A stretch of DNA of 64,000 nt from Terrimonas_A sp040509495 (GTDB lineage: Bacteria > Bacteroidota > Bacteroidia > Chitinophagales > Chitinophagaceae). The notes below the pieces were generated by a model, which saw only the letters and a list, made by a program, of their open reading frames with translations, was not told the origin of the DNA and made no database searches. The stretch lies in the NCBI GenBank assembly GCA_040509495.1, contig JBEVKW010000469.1, positions 21,859 to 85,858 on the forward strand. Direction: 5' to 3'. Positions 1 through 9,826 of this stretch are shown piece by piece. Made by a program: the position numbers and the translations under genes. Every line of letters begins with the position of its first letter. The stretch's first letter is position 1.

Positions 1-42
1 CTATCGCTTAAAAAGTTTTAAGTGAACAAGTGATAATAACCC

Positions 43-95
43 GTTTGCAGAATACCGGCAAGCCTGATTACATCAGGCGAGGGACCGAAGCAAAC
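43..95. other. Nested hairpin, possible structured RNA
   Basis: An outer stem GTTTGC/GCAAAC (43-48 with 90-95) encloses a short CGG/CCG pairing and an inner perfect 7-bp stem GCCTGAT/ATCAGGC with a 3-nt loop. The nesting and the G/A-rich internal loops look like a folded RNA, but I do not recognise the family. No gene lies close enough within the window to assign a target, and the upstream side is cut off by the window edge. The rest of 1-357 has no gene that I can support. Confidence 0.35.
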
Positions 96-168
96 CTTTA
101 AACTTTTAAACAACCATCCCACAACTTTTACGCTTGATCCAAAATAAATAGCTTTTACCAGTCCACGC

Positions 169-199
169 AAAAAAAGGAACGGGCAAGACTACCCATTCC
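169..199 (-). terminator. Intrinsic terminator of the selD-side transcript
   Basis: Read on the minus strand, an 8-bp stem (176-183 with 192-199, one G-U pair, 8-nt loop) is followed directly by seven U residues. It lies about 160 nt downstream of the selD stop codon and is oriented to end the mnmH-selD transcript. Confidence 0.6.
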
Positions 200-357
200 G
201 TGTTTATTGCTTGTTAAAAATGAAAGATATATAGTGCCGGGTTGCCCCTTTACCTTTTAACATTGACACATTACAACTGAAATACATTCTCCCTCCTTCC
301 ATTCTCCGCTCCATCTTCCACACAAATATACCAGAAAGGCCATCAGGAAGCACGGGA

Positions 358-1416
358 TCATCTTACAGTGATAAGTTCATCCCCGGTTTTTTCCACGATC
401 CTTCCAAACGACCTGCAACATTCTTCCGCTATTGCTTTCTTCCGCAAGAGCTGTTCAAACTCAGGGGCATGGGCCTCTTCTACTGCCACGAGTAATCCGC
501 CACTTGTCTGAGGATCTGCGAGCAGATAACGTTGCTGGTCTGACAGCTGACTGATCTTATGGCCATAGCTATTCCAGTTGCGCGTTGTTCCGCCCGGATA
601 ACACCGTTGCTCAAGGTAACCGTTCAATGACGGAATAACCGGCACCTTATCCATTTCGATTTCCGCTGCGACGCCACTTCCTTCACACATTTCGGATAAA
701 TGCCCGAGCAACCCGAAACCAGTGACGTCTGTCATCGCTTTTACATAATGAAGCTGTCCAAAATCTTCACCGGCACTATTCAACGTCACCATACTTTTCA
801 GTGCGATGGCCGCATCCTCGTCTTTCAGTAAGCCTTTCTTTTGTGCGGTGGAAAGGATCCCAACGCCCAATGCTTTGGTGAGGTAGAGACGGCAACCTTT
901 GGTGGCCGTTGAGTTTTGTTTAAGATGACCGATACTGACCATACCGTTGACAGCGAGACCGAAGACCGGTTCGGGACAGTCGATGCTATGACCGCCCGCC
1001 AGCGTGATGCCTGCTGCCGTGCAAATGGCTCTTGATCCTTCCAATACCTGCTGGGCGATCTCCGGCGCCAGTTTATCGATCGGCCAGCCCAGTATCGCGA
1101 TCGCGAGCACTGGCTTACCTCCCATGGCGTACACATCGCTGATCGCATTGGCAGAAGCGATCCTGCCAAAATCGTACGCATCATCCACGATCGGCATAAA
1201 GAAATCAGTAGTGGAGATCAGCGCAGTGCCATTTCCCAGGTCAAGCACGGCTGCATCATCACGCTTATCATTTCCAACCAGGAGACGGGCATCAGGCATT
1301 GACGCAGATGTGCTGTGAAGTATCCTGTCGAGTATGGCAGGACTGATCTTACAACCGCATCCTGCGCCGTGTGAATAAGCAGTAAGTTTTATATTATCCG
1401 GATTATTCGTGCTCAT
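358..1416 (-). CDS. selD: Selenide, water dikinase (selenophosphate synthetase)
   Basis: Makes monoselenophosphate, the activated selenium donor, from selenide and ATP in the cytoplasm. The N-terminus carries HGAGCGCK, with the catalytic position a cysteine (residue 20) rather than selenocysteine and the essential lysine at residue 23. Glycine-rich ATP-binding segments of the PurM/SelD fold follow, including GGKPVLAIA and LAGGHSID. A longer frame runs up to 1467, but it would overlap the upstream gene; the ATG at 1416 begins just before the conserved region and gives about 352 residues, normal for the family. It follows mnmH on the same strand with 25 bp between them, so the pair is probably one operon. 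No selA, selB or tRNA-Sec is visible here, so the local use of selenophosphate is tRNA selenouridine. Confidence 0.95.
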   Translation of the reverse strand: MSTNNPDNIKLTAYSHGAGCGCKISPAILDRILHSTSASMPDARLLVGNDKRDDAAVLDLGNGTALISTTDFFMPIVDDAYDFGRIASANAISDVYAMGGKPVLAIAILGWPIDKLAPEIAQQVLEGSRAICTAAGITLAGGHSIDCPEPVFGLAVNGMVSIGHLKQNSTATKGCRLYLTKALGVGILSTAQKKGLLKDEDAAIALKSMVTLNSAGEDFGQLHYVKAMTDVTGFGLLGHLSEMCEGSGVAAEIEMDKVPVIPSLNGYLEQRCYPGGTTRNWNSYGHKISQLSDQQRYLLADPQTSGGLLVAVEEAHAPEFEQLLRKKAIAEECCRSFGRIVEKTGDELITVR

Positions 1417-1441
1417 TGTTTTGAAAATTTTGAAGATGCTT

Positions 1442-2470
1442 TTATTGTTCTGCTTCCTGCGCTGCATTCAAAAGCGCGGATGCTTGCATTGAGATATCCT
1501 GATGGTGGAGGCTTACGGGAATCACGAGATGAGGCGAGCGATCCGCGATCCCCTTCTTATAGGTCTTGTCATAATAAACAATCACCTGTTTTACGAAATC
1601 GTCCATCCTGTCTTCCTGTATGGCTGCAATGGCCTTTTTTGTTTGATCGGGTCCAAGTCTTTTCCGGATCCGTTGCGTGCATTCGATCAGGAATTCTTTA
1701 TCCAGGGAACCGTACTCCTCTACAAGATTCTGCAACCGGGTTTCGGGTGGTATGCGAAGATCAAACAATAGTGCCTGCTGAATTTGCTGCCAGAATTTCC
1801 TTGGGATGTATCTCTTCCCGATAGAGATACTTTCATCTTCCACCCAAATGATATCTGCGCGGAAACGGTTCAATTCAAAAGCCAGGGTGTTTTCAAATTG
1901 CTCCTGCGTTGGTTGAACCAGTTTGTTGAGCGAACCGTAGGCAGATCCCTGGTGCTGTGCAATGTCTTCGAGATCAATAACCGGTTGACCGGTGTTTTTA
2001 AGCTGCCTCAGCATTTTTGTTTTGCCGGTACCGGTCATCCCTCCGATCACTTTCAACTGATATTTTTTTTCGAATTGCTGAAGCGCCCATCTTCTGTAGG
2101 CCTTGTAACCGCCCTGCAGAAGATACACATCAAAGCCATAGAGATTCAGTGCCCAGGCCATTGCGCCACTTCGCATGCCACCCCGCCAGCAATGCAAGGC
2201 GATCTTTTTATCCGGCGCAAACGTTAATGCCTGCCGGATAAATCCTGACCATTTATTTCCTGTCAGATCAAACCCTAATAATATTGCAGCTTCCTTGCCC
2301 ACCTGTTTATAGGTTGTGCCGACCTGCACTCTTTCCTCATTGCTGAAAAGCGGCAGGTTGACTGCACCCGGAATATGCGCCTGCTCAAATTCTGCCGGCG
2401 TCCGCACATCAGCCACAGGCATTGAAAAGGAAGGATCGAGGAGATCGGAAACGTTGATAGAATGAATCAT
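1442..2470 (-). CDS. mnmH: tRNA 2-selenouridine synthase
   Basis: Replaces sulfur with selenium at the wobble 2-thiouridine of certain tRNAs, using selenophosphate made by the neighbouring selD. The 342-residue protein starts with a rhodanese domain (about residues 1-130) that has the active-site cysteine in HCWRGGMRS (Cys94). A P-loop, GGMTGTGKT (143-151), follows, and then the alpha-helical C-terminal half typical of MnmH/SelU. Length and domain order match the family. It is the first gene of the selD pair; the ATG at 2470 is the natural start. Confidence 0.95.
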   Translation of the reverse strand: MIHSINVSDLLDPSFSMPVADVRTPAEFEQAHIPGAVNLPLFSNEERVQVGTTYKQVGKEAAILLGFDLTGNKWSGFIRQALTFAPDKKIALHCWRGGMRSGAMAWALNLYGFDVYLLQGGYKAYRRWALQQFEKKYQLKVIGGMTGTGKTKMLRQLKNTGQPVIDLEDIAQHQGSAYGSLNKLVQPTQEQFENTLAFELNRFRADIIWVEDESISIGKRYIPRKFWQQIQQALLFDLRIPPETRLQNLVEEYGSLDKEFLIECTQRIRKRLGPDQTKKAIAAIQEDRMDDFVKQVIVYYDKTYKKGIADRSPHLVIPVSLHHQDISMQASALLNAAQEAEQ

Positions 2471-2523
2471 TGACAGGTTATCGATGAAGGGTAAAGATAT
2501 CAGTTATTTCCGCGAGCGAAAAA

Positions 2524-3411
2524 CTAATCGCCGCCAGGCTTTGCTGCTGAAAGCTCCAGTGAAGACCCGCATTTCTTGCAATACAGGGCATCTGCCTCAT
2601 GTTCTTCAAAACCGCAGTTCGGGCATGACTCGGATAGGCCGGTCTTACCTCTGAATGCGAGGGCAAGATCGTGTGTGATAATACCAGTGGGAACGGCAAT
2701 GATCGAATAACCGATCAGCATAACCAGCGAAGCAAGCAGCTTTCCAAAAGGAGTGATCGGTGATATATCTCCATATCCAACCGTCGTGATGGTTACAATA
2801 GCCCAGTAAACACTTTCGGGAATGCTGTTGAATCCATTTTGCCTTTTCTCCACGAGGTACATGATCGAGCCAATGATCACGGCTAATGTAAGTACGGTCA
2901 ATAAGAAGATCGAGATCTTCCGAACGCTGCCTTTCAACGCCTGCTTCAGGAAGTGTATCTCGGAAATAAAATGCCCCAGTTTAAAGATCCGGAATACCCG
3001 TAACAGTCTTAGTGCCCGGAATACGAGCAGCGATTGTGCACCGGCGAAAAAGATACTGAGATAGGAAGGGATGAGCGCGATGAGATCGACCATACCGAGA
3101 AAACTGAATACATAACGCCAGGGACGGCGGATGCTGATCAGTCTGAGAATGTATTCGAGTGTAAACAGAATCGAAAAGACCCATTCCCAAATAAACAGTG
3201 TATCTCCATAACGCTGATGTATAGAGGGAACACTATCCAGCATCACCACTACGATGCTGGCAAGGATCACGATCAGCAGGGCAAGATCGAACATCTTACC
3301 AGCGGTTGTATTGGCTTCGTAGATAGTTTCGTGCAACCGGGTGCGCCAGTCTTTTCGGGTTTCTGCCATGGGAGCTGATTGAGTTAATCCCGGCACTTCA
3401 GTCCGGGACAT
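2524..3411 (-). CDS. Voltage-gated-type potassium channel with C-terminal zinc ribbon
   Basis: Six membrane segments lie between about residues 40 and 245. An arginine-rich S4 helix (FRALRLLRVFRIFK, about 131-145) and the K+ selectivity filter TTVGYGD (about 210-215) identify a Kv/Kch-type channel of the inner membrane. The C-terminus has two CxxC pairs (CPNCG and CKKCG, about 263-282), which should form a zinc ribbon on the cytoplasmic side, an uncommon addition. The frame opens with a TTG at 3414, but ATG follows at 3411; a second ATG at 3369 (MAETRKDW) is also possible. It follows 53 bp upstream of mnmH on the same strand, and I see no functional link to selenium. Confidence 0.9.
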   Translation of the reverse strand: MSRTEVPGLTQSAPMAETRKDWRTRLHETIYEANTTAGKMFDLALLIVILASIVVVMLDSVPSIHQRYGDTLFIWEWVFSILFTLEYILRLISIRRPWRYVFSFLGMVDLIALIPSYLSIFFAGAQSLLVFRALRLLRVFRIFKLGHFISEIHFLKQALKGSVRKISIFLLTVLTLAVIIGSIMYLVEKRQNGFNSIPESVYWAIVTITTVGYGDISPITPFGKLLASLVMLIGYSIIAVPTGIITHDLALAFRGKTGLSESCPNCGFEEHEADALYCKKCGSSLELSAAKPGGD

Positions 3412-3604
3412 CAATCAGTCAATCAATTTTTGAGCCATTGGTGATTTATACGCTGTTCAGACCGAATAGTAAGGCTGGGAACTGATCCGTATACAAGCCG
3501 CCCGGTTAAGGATGACTGGTGTAGTGTTCCGCTACAACAACCTGTTGCCAGAGGCTGATCTGGGGGATCTGCGGAAACCCATGCCATTTGATCTTAACGC
3601 TTGC

Positions 3605-6322
3605 TCAACGTAAATTCCCTTTAAACAAATACTTCCCCGCACCAACCTCCACGACTACTGCATCTTTTTCACTCTTTATGTTTTTCAGATCCTTTACCAA
3701 ACTTAAGGGCTTATCACTTTCCGTAAGCCCTTCTGCGGACATCACCGGTACATATACAGTAGCTGTTGTATTCGGCGGCACTTCCACTTCCAGCACCAAC
3801 TGCTTCCCGCTTACGCTCCAGTGAGAAGAAACTTTACCATAATAAGTTTGCAGGCTCGCAGACACGTCTGTTAATCCTCCACCGATATGCGGCTTGATGC
3901 GGATATGTTTATACCCGGGCGCATCATCATACGTATCTATTCCTGCAGCCACCCGATACATCCAATCACCGATCGCTCCATAAGCGTAATGATTGAATGA
4001 ATTCATCGATGCCGGTTCGAAACTGCCATCTGTCCTGATCCCGTTCCATCTTTCCCAGATAGTGGTCGCACCCATTTTCACCGGGTACAACCAGGAAGGA
4101 TAACTTTCCTGCAACAGTAATTTATACGCCCAGTCGGTATAGCCGAACCTGCTCAACACATGACACAGGTAGGGCGTACCAAGAAATCCTGTGGTAAGAT
4201 GTGTTCCATAGTCACTGATGTTGTCCACCAAACGCTTCGCCGCCTGTGTCCGCAGGTTTTCAGGAAGCATATCGAAATGTAATGCCAGCACATAGGCTGT
4301 TTGCGTGCTGGAAACAAGCCGTCCATTCGGCGTAACAAATTCTTTTACAAAAGCATCTTTGATCTTCTGAAGCAATGTTGTGTATGTTTGTTCATCATCT
4401 GCTTTACCCAGCACTTTCGCACTATTGATCATCAGCTGAACAGAATAAGCATAGAAACACTGCGCGATCAGGTTCTTGTCTGTTACCGCCGACCGGCCAT
4501 CATTGTCATCAAAGGGACGATAGAATAACCAGTCGCCATAATGATTTGCCTTATTACGCAGATCATTCGTCGTATTCTGTTGCATGTATTGCACCCACAA
4601 TTTCATACTTGCATATTGTTGGGTGAGCATTGCTGTATCGCCGTAAGCGATGTACATTGTCCACGGAATGATCGTGATCGCATCGGCCCATCCGGTAGCT
4701 CCGGCTTCATTCTTGTTCAACACATCAGGAATAACGTGAGGGATCTTTCCGTCGGCATGCTGGTCTGCCATTACATCTCTCAGCCATTTCGCAAAAAAGT
4801 TATCTACTTTACGATTGAATGAAGCGGTGCGGGCAAAGACCTGCGCGTCGCCGGTCCATCCGAGGCGTTCATCGCGCTGCGGACAATCGGTTGGCACATC
4901 CAGGAAATTTCCATTCTGCCCCCATTGAATATTATGCTGTAACTGATTCAGCAATGAATGCGAAGAAGTGAACTCGCCTGTTGCCGGCATAGCTGAATAT
5001 AACGCAACAGCAGTGATGTTCTCCGGCTTCAATTCGCCTGGAAATCCTTCTACCCGGATATAGCGAAATCCCTGGAAAGTAAAATGCGGATGAAAGGATT
5101 CTTCGTCTCCACCTTTTAATATATAAATGTTCTCCTGTTTGGCAACACGAAGATTTTCTGTATAGAAATTACCTGCTTTATCGAGTACTTCGGCATGATA
5201 CAATTTAACCGAATCCCCGGCTTTACCTTTTACTTTCAGTTCAACAAACCCTGTAAGGTTCTGTCCGAAATCTGCCACCAACTCTCCTTTCGGCGTAGTA
5301 AAGATCTTAACAGGCTTAAAGGTTTCCTGCTTTTTAACCGGTTCGTTATATGTACCCACCAACGTGCTTTTAGGCAGATCAACCACCTGCACGCCATCCC
5401 AGCCAGCAGCGTCATATCCCGCCAATAACCAGCCTTTTTTTTCTTTGCGGGAATCATTGATCTCCCCGTGATAGATCTCTGAATACCGGACAGCTCCGAG
5501 AGATGATCTCCATGTTTCATCAGTCATAACAGTCTGAACCGTTCCATCGGCAAACGTGATCTTTAACTGCGCCAGTAAAGCCAGCTTGCTTCCGTACAGA
5601 TTCTTGCTGTGCCATGCGATCTGCCCCCGGTACCAACCGCTTCCAAGATGCACACCAATAGCATTATTCCCCGACTGAACAAGATCAGTTACGTCATATA
5701 CCTGGTATTGCAGCCGCTTATTAAAACTAGTCCAGCCCGGCGTAAGAAAATCATCACCTACTCTTTTCCCATTGATGAATGCTTCATACAAACCGTGAGA
5801 GGTGATGGATAATGTTGCATTACTGATCTTTTTTGAAGCGGTAAATGTGTTGCGGAACAAAGGGCTTGGCCGCATCACTTCATCTTCCGTACCTGAAGCG
5901 GAGATCCATTTCGCCTGCCAGTCGGACGACTGCAGCATACCCGTTTGCCAGAAAGCTGTTTCACTCCAGTTACTGCTACGGTTAAGATTGTCCCATATAC
6001 GAACCTTCCAGAAGTATCTTTTCCCCGATTCAATTGGCTGCCCTCTGTATGGCACGTGAACGGATTGTTCAGACTTGATTTTTCCGCTATTGTAAACGAT
6101 AGTCTTTTTACCACCCGATACAGTTTCAACAACAATCTCGTAAGCCGTCTGGAGTATGTTCCGCTGCGGAGAAGAAAGTTGCCAGGAGAAACGCGGCATT
6201 CTGTTATCAAGACCGATAGGATTGGTCCGGTTCTCACAAAGTGGATGTACAACGGAGACCTGTGAGAACGACACAACAGCGATTCCCAGGAGGGCAATCG
6301 ATAATGACAGCAATTTCTTCAT
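3605..6322 (-). CDS. Secreted alpha-L-rhamnosidase, GH78
   Basis: Removes terminal alpha-L-rhamnose from glycans, probably in the periplasm. A signal peptide (residues 1-20, ending SFSQ) precedes an N-terminal beta-sandwich region (GLDNRMPRFSWQ), further beta domains, and an (alpha/alpha)6 catalytic barrel. The GH78 signature DCPQRDERLGWTGDAQ lies near residue 480 and holds the acidic catalytic residues. A C-terminal beta-sandwich contains GAIGDWMYR and YKHIRIKPHIGG. At 905 residues it has full family length. It is the last gene of the minus-strand polysaccharide locus, 70 bp after the GH43-sialidase gene, and points to a rhamnose-bearing substrate such as a pectic or plant-derived glycan. 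Confidence 0.93.
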   Translation of the reverse strand: MKKLLSLSIALLGIAVVSFSQVSVVHPLCENRTNPIGLDNRMPRFSWQLSSPQRNILQTAYEIVVETVSGGKKTIVYNSGKIKSEQSVHVPYRGQPIESGKRYFWKVRIWDNLNRSSNWSETAFWQTGMLQSSDWQAKWISASGTEDEVMRPSPLFRNTFTASKKISNATLSITSHGLYEAFINGKRVGDDFLTPGWTSFNKRLQYQVYDVTDLVQSGNNAIGVHLGSGWYRGQIAWHSKNLYGSKLALLAQLKITFADGTVQTVMTDETWRSSLGAVRYSEIYHGEINDSRKEKKGWLLAGYDAAGWDGVQVVDLPKSTLVGTYNEPVKKQETFKPVKIFTTPKGELVADFGQNLTGFVELKVKGKAGDSVKLYHAEVLDKAGNFYTENLRVAKQENIYILKGGDEESFHPHFTFQGFRYIRVEGFPGELKPENITAVALYSAMPATGEFTSSHSLLNQLQHNIQWGQNGNFLDVPTDCPQRDERLGWTGDAQVFARTASFNRKVDNFFAKWLRDVMADQHADGKIPHVIPDVLNKNEAGATGWADAITIIPWTMYIAYGDTAMLTQQYASMKLWVQYMQQNTTNDLRNKANHYGDWLFYRPFDDNDGRSAVTDKNLIAQCFYAYSVQLMINSAKVLGKADDEQTYTTLLQKIKDAFVKEFVTPNGRLVSSTQTAYVLALHFDMLPENLRTQAAKRLVDNISDYGTHLTTGFLGTPYLCHVLSRFGYTDWAYKLLLQESYPSWLYPVKMGATTIWERWNGIRTDGSFEPASMNSFNHYAYGAIGDWMYRVAAGIDTYDDAPGYKHIRIKPHIGGGLTDVSASLQTYYGKVSSHWSVSGKQLVLEVEVPPNTTATVYVPVMSAEGLTESDKPLSLVKDLKNIKSEKDAVVVEVGAGKYLFKGNLR

Positions 6323-6392
6323 AGCAGTAAATTAGGTGAATGTTACCGGAAGGTAAGAAATTTGCCTCGCGCAGATCCCCGGACTGCACAGT

Positions 6393-8429
6393 TCATTTGA
6401 AGCTATCACCGATCCGCACTTTGATCGCATGCCCTCCTTCCGGCCTGGCTGCGGAGTTCACCACCATGATCTCTTTCTGATTATTCTGATATATAGACGG
6501 CCAGAGTGTTTTAGTCCAGGCCCGATTGGTCGTGTGCCAGTGCTTCCCATAATCATCGCTTACGGAAATATTACTCTTGTTGGACGTAACCACCAACCGT
6601 CCGTCGGTAAGAGACAGTATATACGGACCCGCCCACTGATTGGGGATCGGCGTACCCATACCGACGTTCCAGGTAAATCCATCTTTGCTGGTCTTGTAGT
6701 ATACATTGCATTTCTCCGGACCGCAGACCTCATAGACTACGATATACTGACCATTCTTCATCCTTGTCCATACCGGCATACCAGGTCTTGACTGCGGATG
6801 ACCGGGCTCGTATGCCACCCAGATCTCCTCTCCCCATGTTTTCCCGAAGTCAGCAGATATTTTCTGTGAAATGATCTGGCTGTAAGATTGATCATCCGTC
6901 ACATGTTTTTCACTCGCATACATTACTGCTAAACGTCCGTCGTGCAACATATAGAAATGCGGTTCGTATACGCCTTTATCGGGTTTTCCTAATTCTCCCG
7001 GCTTGCCTTCATTTGCATCGATCGTACTGAGTTTTGTCCAGCTAAGTCCATTATCCGTACTTCTATAGACATACAAACGGTAAGATTCCTGCCAGCGAAC
7101 AGAACGGCAGGAAAGCAGGATGCTTTTATCCGGTAATTCGATCAGTTGGGCATTATCGAGATCGCGGTCAGCATCAGTGATAATGGAGATCGCTTTCCAG
7201 TTCCGGCCATTATCATCACTGCGGGCGATTTCGAGTTCGAGCCCGCCACCAGGTTCTTTTGCATATCCATTATTGCGGCTGATCGTATAACCTGCCAGCC
7301 AGGTGTTTCGTTTGAGTGGAAGAAGGCGCCCGTATTGCGAACCGTAACGCCCGTGACTTCTATCCTGCGTACCTCCGGCTTCAGTCACTTTACCTTTATC
7401 TTCAAACAACGGGATATTTCTTATGTCAATGGAATCCTTCCATGTGATCGACGAACCCGGGTTTCGTTCAACAACAGGCCATCCGTTTTTGTATTCAAGC
7501 CGGTCGATTAAAAATACACGGATCTCTCCTGATACTTTTTCACCCGGACTGGCTTGAATGGCATGATAGGCGATGTAACGATTCCCTTTCGCGTCTGTGA
7601 TAACGGAATTATGCCCCGGGCCAATCCACTGCTCGTTCATTTCCAGCATTACGCTGCTGCCCGTTCCATTATATTCACCAAGTGTTGTGTACGGACCTTC
7701 GGCTTTATCAGCCCGCGCAACCAGTACGGCATAAGCGGGATCCGGCCCGCAACAATTATCACCGGAATAATAGAGATAGTATTTTCCTTTGTAATAATCA
7801 ACCCATGCGCCTTCTACCAACTGGTCGTATTTCTTTTCCCGTTTGGGAAAGAGAAGATCTTTCGGCGCCGAACCCGGCTTAAAGGAGCTCCAGTCATCCG
7901 TCATCTCCTGTACTTTGATCGGTTTGAAAGCCGAGCCCCAATACAATAATTTCCTGCCTGTTACAGGATCAATAAAAGACATCGGATCAATATTGATAAA
8001 ACTTTCACCGCATATCAGCGGCGTCCCTTTATCAGTGAACGGGCCTTCCGGCTGATCTGCGTAAGCAATTCCCAAACATTTACCGAGGGCTGTATCGATC
8101 GATTCAGCGGAATAGAACATCACATATTTCCTGATCTGCCCGTCATACATCACATGCGGTGCCCAGAAATCGTGACTACCCCAGGTTGGCTTTTGCGGCA
8201 GTGCGTCGCCAACAATGTTCCAGTTTTGAAGATCAGAACTGTATGCTACCTGTATATGAATAGAGCCTCCGCGGCGATTCGGGTTAGTGGCATATGCGTA
8301 GTATTTTCCCTTTGCACGGATAACAGTAGGATCAGGAAAATCCTGGTCAAGCACAGGGTTGATGATCTTTTGCTGCGCGATTACTGACAAGGAGACGAGC
8401 GCACAGGCAAACAATAAAACAGCTTTCAT
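6393..8429 (-). CDS. GH43 glycosidase fused to a sialidase-fold (Asp-box) domain
   Basis: After a signal peptide (about 1-19), residues 25-330 form a GH43 five-bladed propeller. The general base Asp33 sits in FPDPT, the second acidic residue in NIDPMSF, and the general acid Glu in VEGAWV. The C-terminal half (about 360-678) is a second propeller with repeated Asp boxes: SDDNGRNW, STDNGLSW, SADFGKTW, SKDGFTW and SDDYGKHW. That fold occurs in sialidases and also in GH93 exo-arabinanases. GH43 members commonly act on arabinose or xylose linkages, so I infer a bifunctional arabinan-directed enzyme. True sialidase activity is less likely in this context. It lies between the GH5-like and GH78 genes of the locus. 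Confidence 0.85.
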   Translation of the reverse strand: MKAVLLFACALVSLSVIAQQKIINPVLDQDFPDPTVIRAKGKYYAYATNPNRRGGSIHIQVAYSSDLQNWNIVGDALPQKPTWGSHDFWAPHVMYDGQIRKYVMFYSAESIDTALGKCLGIAYADQPEGPFTDKGTPLICGESFINIDPMSFIDPVTGRKLLYWGSAFKPIKVQEMTDDWSSFKPGSAPKDLLFPKREKKYDQLVEGAWVDYYKGKYYLYYSGDNCCGPDPAYAVLVARADKAEGPYTTLGEYNGTGSSVMLEMNEQWIGPGHNSVITDAKGNRYIAYHAIQASPGEKVSGEIRVFLIDRLEYKNGWPVVERNPGSSITWKDSIDIRNIPLFEDKGKVTEAGGTQDRSHGRYGSQYGRLLPLKRNTWLAGYTISRNNGYAKEPGGGLELEIARSDDNGRNWKAISIITDADRDLDNAQLIELPDKSILLSCRSVRWQESYRLYVYRSTDNGLSWTKLSTIDANEGKPGELGKPDKGVYEPHFYMLHDGRLAVMYASEKHVTDDQSYSQIISQKISADFGKTWGEEIWVAYEPGHPQSRPGMPVWTRMKNGQYIVVYEVCGPEKCNVYYKTSKDGFTWNVGMGTPIPNQWAGPYILSLTDGRLVVTSNKSNISVSDDYGKHWHTTNRAWTKTLWPSIYQNNQKEIMVVNSAARPEGGHAIKVRIGDSFK

Positions 8430-8582
8430 CCTTTTTCAATTTGCAATTGTCAGGTAATAGTGAACAGGAGCATACAGATCCGGGAGGAAAGCGCAGATCA
8501 CGACGCAGACACGCGGATAGCGGCCTTTTCTGAGCTGCGGTAAGCCGGGCGTTGACCACGCAGAAGACCTTTCCCGTAAACG

Positions 8583-9773
8583 TCAGTTCTTCCCGTTCGC
8601 TTCGCTGGTAAGCTTTGTGATGAATTCCACTTCTTTCTTTTTGTATGGCTTTCCATCTGTGTGGAAGATCTCATGGAACCACAATGCAGGATCGGAAGTA
8701 TAGGTCTTCTCCCAACTGTCCCAGGCATATTTTGTCTGGCTCTTACCATCTACAAGGCCCCAGTTTATCGCTCCCACTTTGTATTTTTTTGCGATTGGAA
8801 GTGATGATTCAAAATAGCTGTTGTTTCCTCTGGCCATATATTCTGTGCAAATGATCGGACGGCCTAAAGGCTGCAGCCACTTGATGCGCTTTTCAAACTC
8901 TTCTCCGTTTTCATAATTGTGAAAGGAGATGATGTCAGATTCATCCAATTGTATTTTCTCAATAGGCTTCAATTTACCGGGAGACGACCAGTCGCCCGCC
9001 CAAACGCCGCAGGTCAACGGCTGTGACGGATTTACGGAACGTGCCCAGGTAAATGTCTTTTGCAACAATGGAATCACATACCTGGTCTTATCCTGCAGCT
9101 CTACGTGACCGTATGCTGTGTTATTCGTATTATCCGGTTCATTCCATACATCCCAGGCGAGTACACGCGCATCATTAGCGAATGCGGCGACCACTCCCTT
9201 GACGTATTTCTCAAGACGGGGTTGTTGCATTGAATCCAGTAAAGCATCATGCCCCGGGCTTTGCACCCAACCTGAGTTATGAACGAATGGTTTTGGTTCG
9301 CGCTGTTTACCAGGTTTGGGGAATGGATCCCAGCAGGAATCAAACAAAACAAAAACCGGTTTGATATGATGACGGCTGGCGATCACGAGGAATGTCTCCA
9401 ACCTCTTCTGAAATCCATCCGCGTCCTGTTGCCACAAAAGATCATGAAGATACACACGAACCGTGTTCATCCCGATCGCGGAAGCCCAGCCGAGCTCTCT
9501 GTTGATCGTTGCCGTATCAAACGTTTCTGCCTGGAACATCTCCAGTTCATTGATGGCTGTGCTCGGAATGAAATTGCAACCAACAAGCCAGGGTTGCTTC
9601 TCGTACCAGGCATTGGCCTGCTCTTTGGTCCAGATGCCGCGACCAGCCGCCACTTCCTGCTGAACAGCTTCCTTCTTTTCACTTGTTTTCGCTTGTTCTT
9701 TGCACGAGGTAGACTGCATCAACAGTGCAGTGATCAATACGAGTCCGGAAAGTCGGATTAACTTCATATTCAT
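8583..9773 (-). CDS. Lipoprotein GH5-like (clan A) glycoside hydrolase
   Basis: A lipoprotein signal ends at Cys24 (LLMQSTSC), so the enzyme should be membrane-anchored, probably surface- or periplasm-facing. The rest is a TIM-barrel glycosidase. The acid/base Glu is in AWDVWNEPDN (about residue 203), and the nucleophile Glu is in PIICTEYMARG (about 306), the spacing of clan GH-A enzymes. FVLFDSCWDPFPKPG resembles the GH5-like group often named cellulase family in Bacteroidota genomes, but the substrate cannot be read from sequence. It lies 53 bp after the small GH43 gene in the same operon-like run. Confidence 0.85.
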   Translation of the reverse strand: MNMKLIRLSGLVLITALLMQSTSCKEQAKTSEKKEAVQQEVAAGRGIWTKEQANAWYEKQPWLVGCNFIPSTAINELEMFQAETFDTATINRELGWASAIGMNTVRVYLHDLLWQQDADGFQKRLETFLVIASRHHIKPVFVLFDSCWDPFPKPGKQREPKPFVHNSGWVQSPGHDALLDSMQQPRLEKYVKGVVAAFANDARVLAWDVWNEPDNTNNTAYGHVELQDKTRYVIPLLQKTFTWARSVNPSQPLTCGVWAGDWSSPGKLKPIEKIQLDESDIISFHNYENGEEFEKRIKWLQPLGRPIICTEYMARGNNSYFESSLPIAKKYKVGAINWGLVDGKSQTKYAWDSWEKTYTSDPALWFHEIFHTDGKPYKKKEVEFITKLTSEANGKN

Positions 9774-9826
9774 TATTTTTTCAGATTATTATTCGATTCG
9801 TTTAAATGCCGTTGCATACAACGGAT

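Noticed and set aside
3588..3824. Plus-strand frames inside the GH78 gene
   Set aside because: Antisense shadows of a strongly supported coding region.
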